Numbered from the stretch's first letter, positions 10,881 to 22,707 are shown. The stretch is 64,000 nt of DNA from Dipteris shenzhenensis (GCA_047967505.1 CM106540.1), one strand, 5' to 3'. Numbers and translations: made by a program. The notes: a model not told the origin generated them from the sequence alone.

Positions 10881-11848
10881 CGAATCCACACATCCACAAA
10901 TCCATTCATCTTGTAATAATAGAAGCAAACCATCATGTTGGTGGCTGCTAATATCCTAGTGCAACCAACCATCGTGCTGGCGACTACTTATCCTGCACTA
11001 CCACCGTGTCATCCTAAAATTTATTACATAGTGCTATACTAAAACAGTCCCCTTTAGACTTGTTATCTTTAACTGTTAGATTTCAACCACCAGGCTACTT
11101 AAAACATTTAAGTACTACAATGGAAGTAGATTGACACAAAATTAGGTATTATGAGTGCCATATATCATAGATGATGGCAGTCCAAGAAAATCCACAGGTC
11201 CAAGAAATGCATGCAACATTTTTTACTTTTTCAAAAATACGATGACATTTTGCAACTCAAGGAAATTTGAAACTCCCAACTATCTTATCAACCTCTCTAT
11301 AGCAAGCATCTCCCAACTCTTTAGGCCAGTCTGATAAACTATAGCAGACCTCATTACAACTTGGACTAGCAAATGCTTTCTTGCCTCTGTCGACTTGTAT
11401 GCCCATACTAACTCCTCCTTTGCCTCAGGGTCTGCTTCATCCTAGTATTTGCGCAAAACTTCACACCTCTACCATGTCCTACTACATCATGAGATTGATA
11501 AGTACCTTAAAGGAGCAAGAAAAACGATGTCCAAGAAAAGTAATATTCACCATCTTTGCTGACTCCAAGTCATACACCTAATTGCGAATCATGTCCTTCT
11601 TGTAGCAATTTTCTTCCCTCTTCTCCGAGTCTATTTTTGCGAGGAGGTCATCCAACATCATTCTTAGATAGAACAAAATCATTCCAAAGTCTTTTGGGTA
11701 TGCCATAGATTCGCAGTAGGTGGATTGATGTACAGAGTTTTGGGGCTAGATTTCATAATGGTCTCTTAGTTATGTCTACACTGCACTTAAATGCACTTAA
11801 ATAGGGAGAGTTCATTGAGCCCGACCTTCTTATTCTTCTTTCATACAA
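10881..11848. other. No gene seen
   Basis: No coding, RNA or repeat signal that I could support. Confidence 0.4.
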
Positions 11849-12009
11849 CCGACTAATCAAAGTCTTTTAGTCTCACATTAGTTGTCTAATCGAAATCTTT
11901 TGTCTCATGTTAGTTGTCTAATCGAGATCTTTCGTCACACATTATTTGTCTAATCAAAATCTTTCCTCTCACATTAGTTGTCTAATCAAAATCTTTTGTC
12001 TCACATTAT
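11849..12009. repeat. 32-bp tandem repeat, about five copies
   Basis: Units of the form GTTGTCTAATCGAAATCTTT followed by TGTCTCACATTA. Exact spacings of 32 bases separate the GTCTAATC anchors near 11881, 11913, 11945 and 11977. Confidence 0.85.
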
Positions 12010-12164
12010 GGTCCTTGGCCTGTCAAAGGCCACTATCTAGTCACATAGTTGAGAAAACATTGCCCAAGTTAACTCTAGGGCTTGGCCTTCTTCAATTTGC
12101 ACTCCTTGTCTTTTGCATTTTTTGCCCAAATGGCTAATTGAGCTGCATCTACTTTCTTGTCGTA

Positions 12165-12535
12165 GATAGCTATAGCAAACATGCACATTTGATCTCCATT
12201 TGATGTGTCCATGGCCTAAGCAATAGCAAATCGCATTCTCTGCATAGCGATCTTGCATGCATAAACACCCCAAAGAAAAAAACATGCACAGGGTGGTTGC
12301 ATGCAAGCCATCAAATAATGCAGTCATCTATGATGGGGGTATGGCAGACCATGCATTTTTGCATTGCAGGATAGGCATCCAATTTAACTATTGCAGCCAT
12401 CAATACGACAGTCTTACTCTATACATGATGAAGTTGCCTCTTGATTCCTTCCTCCCTAATCCTAAGGTTGCGGATGTTCTCCTTCATCTCCTTCACTCTT
12501 TGCTCACTCTGTGTAATAGCTTCATTTGAATCTCT
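12165..12535 (-). pseudogene. Decayed coiled-coil plus Cys/His-rich protein remnant, unknown family
   Basis: On the minus strand from about 12530 a helical, charged stretch is readable (SNEAITQSEQRVKEMKENIR), followed by a stop. After it comes a Cys-containing part with CMVCHTP and, in a shifted frame, WWLACNHPVHVFFFGVF and SLCREC. The C-x2-C, C-x-H-x2-H and C-x2-C spacing hints at a RING-like or zinc-binding fold, but stops and frame changes prevent a firm call. A similar coiled-coil/Cys arrangement on the same strand lies at 17.2-15.9 kb, so both may be copies of one family or one mobile element. Confidence 0.3.
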
Positions 12536-13670
12536 CAACATCTATTGAAGCTGATTAAATTGCTTAAAAACATCAACATGGGCCGTTTCTAAGATTTCCA
12601 CTCTAGTTTAGAAATCTCTCATGATGACGGAGTACTTTCATAGATGTCTGTGCAGATTTGTTTCCATATCCCATAATTGATCATATAATATTTTTAGCAT
12701 GTATATGAGTATTCTATTAGTCCATTACACCCTCATTCTTCTTCTTGTCTCATTTGATACCATTTTGCAATAATCTATCTTTTATTTTTATTTTTTTCAT
12801 ATATGTAATCAATTACAAATTCATGGCATAACAATCAAGGCATTTCTTTAAAATGATGTAAATTTTCCAAAGTGGGTGCTAGAGCACTCAAATTCAATTT
12901 GCTAGCATTTCAAGATGAAATTTTAAAATTCATGTTGAAAAGCTACACATTCTTCAACATCCCAAAAGATGACAATGACTTACCTATAGCATTTTCCATT
13001 TGTCTAATGCTTCTCCATCCTTCAATATATCTATAGAAAGTATTTCTCCCACTTTGTCTTTCTGATTCCTACTAATCTCAGAGCCAGGGGCTCACTAATT
13101 TTTCCTAGTTTGTTGTGTCATTGTAAAGTAGGACTATAGCCAATAGAAGTTTCTTTCTTTCTCTCAACATGGGCTTCCTTGTTGTTACCTTATATCCCCC
13201 TTTGTTGGTGTTATGAGACTTTGGCTAGTAACTTGTCCCTAAATTCCCTTAAGAAGTGGTTGCCAATGGTACCCAAATCAAGACACTTTTTGGCTCCACT
13301 TCAATATATCTACCTTGTGTGAAATGTCTTTCTAGTATTTGTTCATACATGGTATCTAGGGTATGATACCAATAAAAGTCCCTAGTCCCTTTTCTCTAAG
13401 AAAGTTCTATATGAGGTTTATCAATATTGTTCTATTAGAACTAGTTGATTAGGATAATCTAGCTCAGTAGTAAGTTTCCTACTTCTAACCAATGTATCTT
13501 GGACCCAAAAGTGCCATCCTTGACCCAAAATATTCCAAGAACACTAAGTAATTTTAAGTCAAAGTAATCAAATCTTCATTAGGTCTAGGACTCGAATGCA
13601 AAAACATACCTTACCTGGTACTCTGCAAGCCAATTGGCAATATCTAAGGTATCACAAAAAAAATTCTAGT
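12536..13670. other. No gene seen
   Basis: AT-rich sequence without a recognisable motif on either strand. Confidence 0.4.
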
Positions 13671-14238
13671 TTATACAAAAGTTGGAAACTACTATTCCTA
13701 TATTAGTGATTCCATGTTTGGACCCTCTTTGTACCACCTTGGAATGTGGGGTAGAGGTATAGCTCATAGATATGGACTAAGATCCAAAGATTTTGAGAAC
13801 TTAAAATTGTTTGGGATGTCCACTAGTACCCCAGTGTATAAATCCATACCATGCACCAAATAATCCCATTAAATTTCTTGGCATGGACCAATACATCTAG
13901 CTCTGTGATACTCAATCCATTAATTGAATAATTAATTTTGTCTACGGATGAATTGTTTATACCAAAATTTGAAACTATTATTCCTAGATTTAGTGAGTCA
14001 CGAATAGTAGTCCACATTTGGACCATCTTTGTATCACCTTGGAATGTGGGGTAGAGCCATAGTTCATAGATATGGCCTATGATCCCAGGATTTTGAGAAC
14101 TTAAATTGCTTAGCATATCCACTAGTACGTGGGTTTGTAGATCCAAACTGTGCACCAAATAGTCCCATAAAATTTCTTGGCATGGGCTAATATATCTAGC
14201 TTCCTGATACTTAATCCATCAATTGAACAATTAATTTG
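13671..14238. repeat. Tandem duplication of a unit of about 300 bp
   Basis: 13671-13939 and 13957-14238 match along their length with anchors 299-300 bases apart (GGAATGTGGGGTAGAG at 13741 and 14041; TGCACCAAAT at 13852 and 14151). The second copy has a small insertion near its start. No coding function is evident. Confidence 0.85.
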
Positions 14239-15139
14239 GAAATGTAGACTCTAGATTAATTGTTTCCCATAAAAGATCAAGAATTTTGAATTACTACTAA
14301 AAATCTAGGGCATTTGATATTGGCACCCTACTTTTACGATCAATAATGGAGTCAAGACCTTGTAACTAGCTTAGGTCCTAAAATTAAGATAATGTGGGCC
14401 TAGGATCCTAGAATCTATGATATTGTGGTCTCTATAAATTTACCATTAGTCTAAACCAATCAGCTTAATATAGTTGAGTCATAAGTGCCTAAATTCTTCC
14501 TCAATAATGCGAAAAGTAGAGGACATGCAAGCTAAATTTCATTATACTTGATCTCGGACCCGACCCTAGTCATCCCCCTTTAGATCACACAAACATGGGG
14601 AAAATAAGTAGAAAATTCCTAGATTCAGAGACTCATATGTCAATATGGGTCCTGTTATCCAAATCCTTTCATCCCAAAAAGCAAAACTAGAGACAAACTT
14701 CCCAAAAACGAACACAAGTATCTAGGTTGAATAAAAAACTTACACAAGTATCTAGGTTGAATCAAAAACATACACAAAGGTAAGGTGAAAGTGAGCTTGT
14801 GTGTGTGTGTGGGGGGGGCGGGGGTTTATGCATGACCCATGCATGTGTGCATGTGTATGTTCCTCCATTCTTCCTTCTAACTTTCCAATCTCTCAAGACC
14901 CTACTCAAAGCACTACTAAAATATTGGTCAAACATCCCAAGGCAATATAACCATAGGTGGGTAGCTTACATGAGAGGTGGAAATTTGAGCTAAATCTATC
15001 ATAGCTAGGATTGGAGCTATTATTTGCGTGGTGATTGTGGTTGTTACGCTCTTTTGTAGTAGTAGAGACGATCATATAAAATGGGGTTCCTAGAGTTAGG
15101 GTCATTTCTAAGACCTCTACATTTCTAATAACCACACCA
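14239..15139. other. Spacer with a 33-bp tandem pair and a GT/G run
   Basis: ACACAAGTATCTAGGTTGAAT with AAAAA tails is repeated at about 14710-14770, and a (GT)n-(G)n run lies at about 14796-14824. No gene is seen. Confidence 0.5.
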
Positions 15140-15501
15140 TGCTCTAACTTCTAGATGCCTCTCTTTCTAGATAGAGAGTCAAGATTATCAACAACAAGCA
15201 GATTTAGTGTGATATATGCAAGAACTTTGGGAATTTTATTGAAGATTGCCCAAAGAGGAAGAAAAGGCCCAATCAATCCTCTAGTGCAGTTTCCCCTTGA
15301 TAAAGTGTTCCCTTGGCACCTCCTTCACGTCGAATACCATCTGTGTGTCACCCACCTGTCCCATCAGCTACTCATCCTACACTTGTCAGTACATGTTGGG
15401 TAGCAATTAGAGTTGTTGCTCCTCCACCACTAGTAGATCAAGTGGGAAATTCTATTGCCTTAGACTCTGCATCAATTGGGGCTCATGATATCCTACCTTG
15501 A
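15140..15501 (+). pseudogene. Ty1/copia gag fragment with a degenerate zinc knuckle
   Basis: The plus strand reads YQQQADLV and then, after a small frame change, CDICKNFGNFIEDCPKRKKR. This is a CCHC knuckle (C-x2-C-x4-H-x4-C) in which the His is replaced by Asn, followed by the usual basic run. After it comes a Pro/Ser/Thr-rich linker with frame breaks to about 15501. No LTR, PBS or other copia domain is visible nearby, so this is an isolated scrap. The His loss and frameshift show it is dead. Confidence 0.45.
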
Positions 15502-15892
15502 TTAGGGGGTGGTTTTTTGACGATTTTGTTTATAGCGAGTTTGAGAGTTTTTTTTACTTTTTAAGATTCAAACATCATTGCTGATAGCAATTGCAATTAT
15601 CAAACTTACAATCCATGTAGTCTATTGCAATGAAATGTTCAAACAAAGTAACAAGGTCCCTCTCTTGAGTGTGGTTAAGGGTGCAATGTTCAAACAAACC
15701 CATGTGCTTTCATGCCCCACCATCAATTTCTTTGATCATAAACATAATATTTTTTAGGACTATAATTATTGATAGATATAATCCCAAAACTACATCCACA
15801 TAGCATTTATTTTTAAAGGATAAAAACATCTCCGGACTATGTGAACTGTCAATCCTAAGGAAATAGCTAGAATACATCTATTAATGTGAGGT

Positions 15893-17190
15893 GTGGCTGG
15901 TGTATCATCATGTAGTCCAACACATGAATGTAGAGAAAGTGCATATGCTTGCAAGGCTCAAATCTCACTCGAATGGACCGTGTGCGATATGTTGTGTGAA
16001 ACCTTCGCAATTGCATGTTGGTTCACTACAAATTCCTCTTTCACATTGCTCACACCATGAAATTTGCAACAATGCAATAGTCAAGTCACTTGATTGGGCA
16101 TGGTTGTTTCTCCATCATGCTCTCATAATACATGACTTTTCTATTGCCTCCTCCCTTGTTTTTGCATTCCTCCAGGCTCTAGAACATTCTAGGTGTGTTT
16201 GTAGATGTCATTGGTATATGTATTTTCTTATAATTCTTTGCAATCCTTGCTCCCAATGAAAAATACATGACCGCACTTCCTTCAATGACATTTTTTGGCC
16301 CTCCATTATACACAGTTTGCATTGCCCACCAATTTTCTTGGCCTCATCTACCCCAAACCCATGAAATTGTGGTGAATTGAATCCAAGCTTTTAAACAACT
16401 TCATTGATGGTATGCCAAAAAAACACCTATGATTCTATGTCCTCTGTCTTGAACTCACATATGGGAGTTGTTAGTAATGCTCGCATAATGCAAACAAAAA
16501 GTCCATCATTAGAAGAGCTTGCAAAAACTATCAAAAGACATGGCAAGCTCATGCACAACCCTATCATAAGCTTGTTGCACGGTCTTGTAGCTTACTCTTT
16601 GAACTTCCAACAGTGTTTCAAAAAAACAACCCCCACCATGGCTGCTGCAAATTGCTCTATCGTGGCTTCTCTCTGCATCCTTCTTGGCATGGAGACATGC
16701 CTCATTGTCTTCTCCACCCTGGCTACTCTCTACCCCATCATCCCCGACCTTGAAGCTCTCTCACAATTCCTACATCACTGATCTGGTTTCTGCATTCTCC
16801 ATTTTCAGCTCCTTCATCATCTGGTTTTTTTCAATGTTCAATGCAATTTGCATGTTGCAGAGCTGTTTGTAAATACCCTCCTTTTCAGCTCTCTAATCTT
16901 CAAGCTCCTTTCACATCATTGCTAGCTCCTTGTCCATGATGTCCCCGCCACTTCTAACTAAGTCTTCAAGTCTATCTCGAAGCTCATTGATGTGCTTCTC
17001 TACTTCTTCTCTTCTATGCCTTTCCATGTCGACCATTTTTGCAATGGCCTCAGCTTTTGCTCTTATGCCTACCAAACCCTCACTTGTGCCTCCTCTACCT
17101 TGGCTTCTGCACCCTCCTTGAGAATTTTCTCAAGTTGCACTTACTTTTCTACATCGATGGCTTTCTCTTGTAGAAAATTCACCTTCTGAT
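15893..17190 (-). pseudogene. Decayed long coiled-coil protein with a Cys-rich C-terminal part, unknown family
   Basis: Reading the minus strand from about 17190, a highly charged helical protein is visible: KAEAIAKMVDMERHRREEVE, then KHINELRDRLEDLV, a stop, RAEKEGIYKQLCNMQIALNI, then EKNQMMKELKMENAETRS, and another stop. Further on (about 16310-15900) the frame reads SCIFHWEQGLQRIIRKYIY, a stop, CSRAWRNAKTREEAIEKSC and finally a Cys cluster, WCEQCERGICSEPTCNCEGF. Several stops and at least one frameshift make it non-functional. The long plus-strand ORFs here are shadows. I cannot name the family. Confidence 0.4.
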
Positions 17191-18806
17191 ACATCTTCTT
17201 ATCGTATTGCTAAAATATCCCTTTGAGGGTAGATGTCATCAGATGCATTACAACCTTAGCAGACTGAGATGAAAATTAGGATTTGCCATCATTGCAATTC
17301 TTTAGGTTGGTTATGATGCTCTTATGTCGATATGGCCATATTGTAAATTGCATTTTGGTTGGCTGCACAAGAAAATACATTTTCCTTGGTACACAAATAT
17401 ATAACTCCAAAAACTTGCGCAGTGGTTGTCATAAATATCCTTATGTTTGCCAGTGTGGTGGTCATCATAGATCTCCTATAATACATAAAATAAAGTAACA
17501 GAGCTAGAACTCCAAGAACCAATGTGGTGGTCACTCCAAGACAGCCTTGAATTCTTGGTGATGACAGATCATCAGGCTAGAGATTACATTGAGGCGATGT
17601 TTAGAATGATAGATTGCATCTCATTATTACAACAAAAACTAGCGCGGTGGTCTCTCCAAGCCAACCTATGATCTGCATGGGTGAGCTGCCCAGTGGCAGG
17701 TGGCAAAGCTATTGAGAAAAGCATGTGGCAATGAGAGGGGGGTAGTTGGAAGGGAGTGGGGACCAAGGGAGGTATCTCCACCAATCAAAGGCCAATATGG
17801 AATCCTTGATTCTTTTAATGATGACTAAGCCTTCCCATTGGCTAGTTTGCTAATCGAGGTTAGAGAAATCTTAAGGTTCTAATGTAAGAGGCCCTTTTTA
17901 AGTCCAAAATTCCCTAATATAGCCTTGCCTTGATTAGTTGGGGACATGGAGTTATGTTCTTACTCCCAATGCTAGGGATAGCTTGTATACTTGACTGGGG
18001 AGTGATTGGAATAATGCAAGTGGTGTTCCCTTGAGCCAAACCAAGTTAGCTCCTATCTTAGCATGATCTTGTGTTGAGGACCCTATGTGACACAAGTAAC
18101 TAATGTGAAGCTCCAAGGATACATCTTAGGATGTATAAAGACTGTGTGGATTGACAGTTGGTACCTTACGACATGACGTCCTAGTGTTTTACCCCAGGGC
18201 ACTAAAATAGTCTTATCTTAGCTTAGTGTAATTCAAAGAAACATAGTGCAATGCAAGGGAAAATGGTGCACTAAATAGGTTGGTCTAAGGATTCATCCAT
18301 TGTCATACGTGTGCGAATATACACTATGGATGCTGGTAGACATTGGAAGAATCAAATGGGTGGATTGGACAAAGGGTAAGCTAAATAGATGAATTGGACA
18401 TTGTGATTCCTAGACTCAAGATATACACACACCTAGACATATTAGGCTAAAATGAGTTTCATATAGACAATGGACCATGATGACTTAGTGCATGTGAGGT
18501 GATTCTAGTGAGTGAGGGACATGAAACACATGGACAAGATTTGACTTCCACTTGTATCAGACCTAGCAAATTGATCAAGATTTGTAGTTACAACATTGCA
18601 TACGTTCTTGAAAGCCATGAGGAATATCAATTGAATGTCTCTATGATATGGGCCTTCATCATAGCTTGGTGATTATTGGGAAGAATTATCATCAAGATAT
18701 TGTTGAATATCTTTATTGGTGAAGAGGTCATTTCTAATGGTAGCAACATCACCTTGAGAGTTCATTTCCCCATGCAATAAGTTCCTGTGGCTTTACTCCA
18801 TTTTGT
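17191..18806. other. No gene seen
   Basis: A GTGGTGGTC motif recurs between 17456 and 17655, but I see no coding unit, LTR or RNA gene. Confidence 0.4.
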
Positions 18807-19170
18807 TGTATGTGGAGCTTGATCATTTTTAAAGGTTGTTTCTTGGTTGTGGGGTTTGAAGCGGGGCTCACAGCATGCATTAGGCCCTCCTTGGTGGGGG
18901 TTTGGGGGCAGCACCCGAAAGCCAAATATACATTAAAATTGGTGTATGAGTTGTGGTGAAATTTGTAAGATGAGGGTTCCACTCACATAGAAGGAGAGCA
19001 GTGGATATACTACTCATATCTTGTATCTTCTCACTTGCTAGATAAGAAAAAGGGGTGAACCACATATATTGGTGTCTCTCTTTCTCTTCCATTCTGTGCA
19101 CTTCCTATATTGTGTATTTTATTCTTTTTGCTTCTTGCATTGTTGCTCCATTATTACGTTGCTCCTTACA
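18807..19170 (+). repeat. 5' LTR of copia element A
   Basis: It starts TGTATGTGGAGCTTGATC, matching the sequence after the polypurine tract (TGTATGTGGATCCTGATC at 20435), and ends TTACA two bases before the primer-binding site. The U3 region ends in a G-rich segment as in the 3' copy. Confidence 0.6.
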
Positions 19171-19172
19171 AT

Positions 19173-19184
19173 TGGTATCATAGT
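19173..19184 (+). promoter_or_regulatory. Primer-binding site of copia element A (initiator tRNA-Met type)
   Basis: TGGTATCATAGT differs by one base from the common TGGTATCAGAGC found just inside 5' LTRs of plant copia elements, and it sits two bases after the LTR end. Confidence 0.7.
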
Positions 19185-19275
19185 GTTTGTTTGAGCAACA
19201 TCCATTGAATTGTTTGGAAGGAGGTTCCTGGTTTGATTGGGAGTACTCACAAAAGGAGGCAAGTCCAAAATCCAA

Positions 19276-20364
19276 AATTTCAATGGCAAGAACCATCAAC
19301 ATTGGAAGATATAGATTGAGGATTACTTATACTAGAAGGACCTTTTCTTACAATTGGGTAGGACAAAAGAGAAGCCTGTGAGTATGTCAGCTAAAAAATG
19401 GCAGGTTCTTGATAAAAAGGCATTAAAATGATATGACTATGTTTAGGAGTGTTAGTGGCTTTCAACAGTCTTGAACAAAAGGCTTGATGAGGATGCTAGA
19501 TACATTATATGGAAAAACATATGCTTTTAACAAGGTATTTCTTATGAAATGTCTACTCAATGTGAAGATGTTAGAAGGTGGGTCCATAGCTAATCATTTG
19601 AATCAATTCAATACAAATACAAGCCAACTAAGACCTGTAGGAGTAAACTTTGATGATGAGTTTCCACCAATCCTAATTTTGTGCTCATTTCCAAAAAGTT
19701 GGGATGGCTTAGTCATGGTTGTGAGTAACACTTTAAAGTTTGACGATGTGTTGGTGCTCTCTTTAGTAAGGAAATGCAACAAAAAAGCACAAATAAACAT
19801 CAGGTAATGCTTTGACTCTTGAGAATAGGGGAACTTGACAAAGGGAGAGAGGAAAGAGTCTAAGATATCACAACCAACAAGTCAAGAAGGGGAAAATCTA
19901 AATCCAAAGGAAACTTGGAGTGATGGCATTGTGGGAAGAACAAACACTTGAAGAAATATTGTTGGTTGCAAAAGGAAAAGGATGGACATGGACAATAAGA
20001 GAATACATAGGAAGCAAATGTAGCAGATACTGTGTTGCAAGATGCCTTAATTCTTTCATTGGATACTATCATTGATGCATGGGTAGTGGACTCAAGGGCT
20101 TCATTTCATGCTAAACCTCATAGGAAACAATTTCAAGACTATGCTCAAGGTGATTTTGGAGAAGTTTATTTAGGTGATGATGAAGCATTGAAGGTTGTTG
20201 GAAAGGGCAAGGCATATTTTGGAGCATGGACAATTGAAGTTGGAAAAGATCCACACTAGAGAAAATCTTGCAGACCTACTGAATAAGGTGCCAAACCAAG
20301 GAGAAGCTGAAATTTTGCTTAATTTTAATTGGTCTAAAGAATGAGCAACAAATGGGAGATAGCC
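19276..20364 (+). pseudogene. Copia gag-protease remnant fused to the pol C-terminal end
   Basis: Readable in shifting frames are an N-terminal gag block (KNHQHWK, then DYLY and KDLF), MSAKKWQVLDKKAL, and the long open part 19484-19807 with FLMKCLLNVKMLEGGSIANH, FDDEF and ILCSFPKSWDGLV, which fits UBN2-type gag. Near 19925 is a zinc knuckle (WHCGKKNKHLKKYCW-like, degenerate), and from 20032 a protease start in which the usual D-S-G-A-S reads DSRAS. The frame then passes at about 20250 into HTRENLADLLNKV, the closing motif of copia RNase H. The internal deletion therefore removed most of protease plus all of integrase and reverse transcriptase. The Gly-to-Arg change at the protease active site is another lesion. 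Confidence 0.7.
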
Positions 20365-20434
20365 AGGTCCAAAGCATTTCAGTGAGTGTAGTAATAGTGG
20401 AATTACTATGATCAGTCTCCAAGTGGGAGATTTT

Positions 20435-20632
20435 TGTATGTGGATCCTGATCCTTTTTCAAAAGTAATTTCTTCATTGTGCTTTTGAACTAGGCATGTTT
20501 ATACCCATTCCATGAAGGGGGGTAGAGGGGGGCAATGCCCCTCATTGCCCTTATAAGGGCTCTTCTACTCATGAATAAACATAACTTTCACTTCATTGAT
20601 GATTCACTCAAGGCTTTTGTTATTGTTCGATC
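20435..20632 (+). repeat. Chimeric LTR between elements A and B
   Basis: The start (TGTATGTGGATCCTGATC) matches the 5' LTR of element A. From about 20548 to the end it matches the last 90 bases of the LTR at 22708-23008 (TTGCCCTTATAAGGGCTC, then ATGAATAAACATAACTTTCA). It ends GATCA, two bases before a second primer-binding site (TGGTATTAGAGCC, 20635-20647). So it serves as the 3' LTR of A by its left part and the 5' LTR of B by its right part. Confidence 0.55.
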
Positions 20633-21092
20633 ATGTGGTATTAGAGCCAATTCACCCTCCTTGAGCCTTATTTTCAGTGCCATGTCATCATCTTCTTCCC
20701 GAAATGAAGGATTTCTTCCTCTATTTCTACATTTTTTCCTTGGGCTTGTTCTCCTCATTATCTAAGCCATTTCCATGCCCTTTGAGCCCAAGCACCCTCA
20801 TGATGGGGCAAACCTTTGGCTAGGAGAAATTGACAAATGCTTGCTTCACCTACCCATGCCAACACAACACTCAATTTGCTCCATTTCACCAAATGTGACC
20901 TGTTGGAGACAAATCTCTCTAATTCCTATTAGGGGAGGCTAGGCGACACCAAGAGCTACCCATAGTTCAAATTTGAAGGCAAAACAATCCAATATTTGAG
21001 GCACAATGAAGGAAAAACCACTCAAGAAAGGTGTGACTCTCTCAGATGACCTAACGTGAATGGCGCAATTCCTCTCTGGTGGAAGTTCTCTG

Positions 21093-21608
21093 GTATTAGA
21101 GATTTATTTTTATTACAAATGTTAAATTACATGGCGTAGTAGTATAGAAGCTAAACAAAGAATAGAGAGTACACTGCAAACTGGAGAGGAACAAAATTTT
21201 CCTTCAATACTGATGTAGTATAGATGATGGCTCTGTCCACCCGTGCACTCCCACAGTGGAGCCTAGATGGTGATCTAGATAGATACTAGGTGAAGAGCTA
21301 CTAGCTGGACGATTTGATTTGGTTTGAACTGATCTAATACAATGGACTAGGGAGGTTGCCCCTTTATAGCTATGAGGGCGGTAGTCAGATCAGCGTAGTC
21401 AGTGGAACCAACCAGTCAACCTAGTTGGTGGAGCCGACTGGTCAACCTAGTCGGTGTGTCCATGGAATATTCAGGGAATATTTCTTATACCATCGCCTTA
21501 GGGGCTCCTACCGTCGAACCCCCACCAAGGGGCTGCTGGCCCTCCTAAGACCCCCCAATCGGGAGTTAGTTGGCCCCTAGGCCCCAGCAAGAATAAGGGG
21601 CTCCCACA
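21093..21608 (-). repeat. LTR-like sequence, reverse orientation, inside element B
   Basis: Read on the minus strand it starts TGTGGGAGCCCC, has a CTATAAAGGGGC promoter-like box (about 21360-21371) and ends with AATAAAAATAAAT near CTCTAATACCA. Its GACTGGTCAACCTAGTCGG segments recall the GACCGACC segments of the copia LTRs at 50-54 kb. No partner LTR was found, so it may be a solo LTR. The call rests on layout only. Confidence 0.35.
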
Positions 21609-22113
21609 CAATCACCTTTCTACCATCAACAGTCTCGTTGATAGACCTCATCTAGCATGCAAGTCAGGATCCATCCAGTGTCCCAAGCTCACACATGGCT
21701 TCTCCTCATATGGGGGACTTACAACTTGAGCACCTTGGACCACTGTTGGTTACCAGGAGGGTGGGGCATTGAGCATATCTAACAGCAAAATCTCTCTCAA
21801 AGTTTCTTGTGTGTGGGTGACTTTCAACCTCCAATCCCTGTTTTTTTTTAAATTCAAATTTTGGAGTGTTATGGGTTTGAAGGATGATCAAGTCAATTAA
21901 AATTTGGGGCTTTTGTTGTTACCTGAGTATTTATTAAGTGTTGACTATGATATAGCCTTTTAATGAGTATATACACTACCCTTGGTGGATGTATCAAGTG
22001 GTAAGACCTACCCACTATTATGTCTTCACAAGGAGAAAGAAATGCCTAAAGCTTCCTACCTGACATAAAAGGTAAGTAAACCAATTTCTCTTAGGTCCTC
22101 TACCCTGACTTCA

Positions 22114-22485
22114 ATGTCTAAAAAGATTGTAAGTGATGAACTTGGGTGTGATATGATCATGATGATAAAGCTTGAGCATTACAAGAAGATTATGAAGGAG
22201 TATTTCACAAACAATAAGGATCTCGGCTCCAAGATGAGGAAACCAAGGATGCAAGTAAAACCTTGCATTGGATTACACTTCTACAACAAGTATTACACCC
22301 GCTCTTATGCAAAGAAGCAAGACAGGAGGAGGACAAGAGCTAAAGATGATAGACTTTTCAAGTTCTATGGTGATGATTTGGTGATTTATTCTCCTATAGA
22401 AGATCAAGAAGAAGAACAAGAAGAGATTATTGCTCTCATTGCCCATGTCAACCTTGATGAGGTTGATGACCCATATATCTTCTAA
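22114..22485 (+). CDS. Intact 123-residue ORF of unknown function inside element B
   Basis: The frame runs from MSKKIVSDELG to DDPYIF with an ATG start and TAA stop. It is basic in the middle (KKQDRRRTRAKDDR) and acidic near the end (EDQEEEQEEI), with a Tyr/Phe-rich patch (HFYNKYYTRSY) between. There is no signal peptide, membrane segment or Cys motif. It does not look like copia gag, protease, integrase or reverse transcriptase. It ends about 220 bases before the 3' LTR. It could be a captured host fragment, a lineage-specific extra ORF or a chance survivor. Confidence 0.4.
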   Translation: MSKKIVSDELGCDMIMMIKLEHYKKIMKEYFTNNKDLGSKMRKPRMQVKPCIGLHFYNKYYTRSYAKKQDRRRTRAKDDRLFKFYGDDLVIYSPIEDQEEEQEEIIALIAHVNLDEVDDPYIF

Positions 22486-22707
22486 ATTGTTTTGTGTGTG
22501 TGGTCAATAAGGGTTCTCTGCCCTGGGATGTCCCCCTTAAATTATTGTTAGTCTTATGTTTGAGTTATAGGGATTTCCCATGCATTAGCCATTGTCCGTT
22601 CTCTAGTAGCCATAACCAAAGTGAGGTTGGGTCGTTACTAGGTGTGAACAAGCCATGAAGCTTCCCATGTACTTTTGTTGTGGTGAGGTCATTAATTTGT
22701 GGGGGGT

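Larger units (their letters stand above)
18807..20632 (+). mobile_element. Ty1/copia element A, internally deleted (gag-protease joined to the RNase H tail)
   Basis: The order is 5' LTR (18807-19170), a primer-binding site like initiator tRNA-Met, gag, zinc knuckle, start of protease, then a direct jump to the end of the pol region, a polypurine tract (CTCCAAGTGGGAGA at about 20417-20430) and an LTR-like sequence from 20435. Integrase and reverse transcriptase are missing, so it cannot move by itself. Gag and the last pol codons carry stops and frame changes. The right-hand LTR matches the left one only at its start; its last part matches element B instead. Confidence 0.75.

Noticed and set aside
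16404-17189. Plus-strand ORFs rich in Leu, Ser and Cys between 16.4 and 17.2 kb
   Set aside because: They are shadows of the minus-strand coiled-coil remnant, which reads as a far more protein-like sequence.
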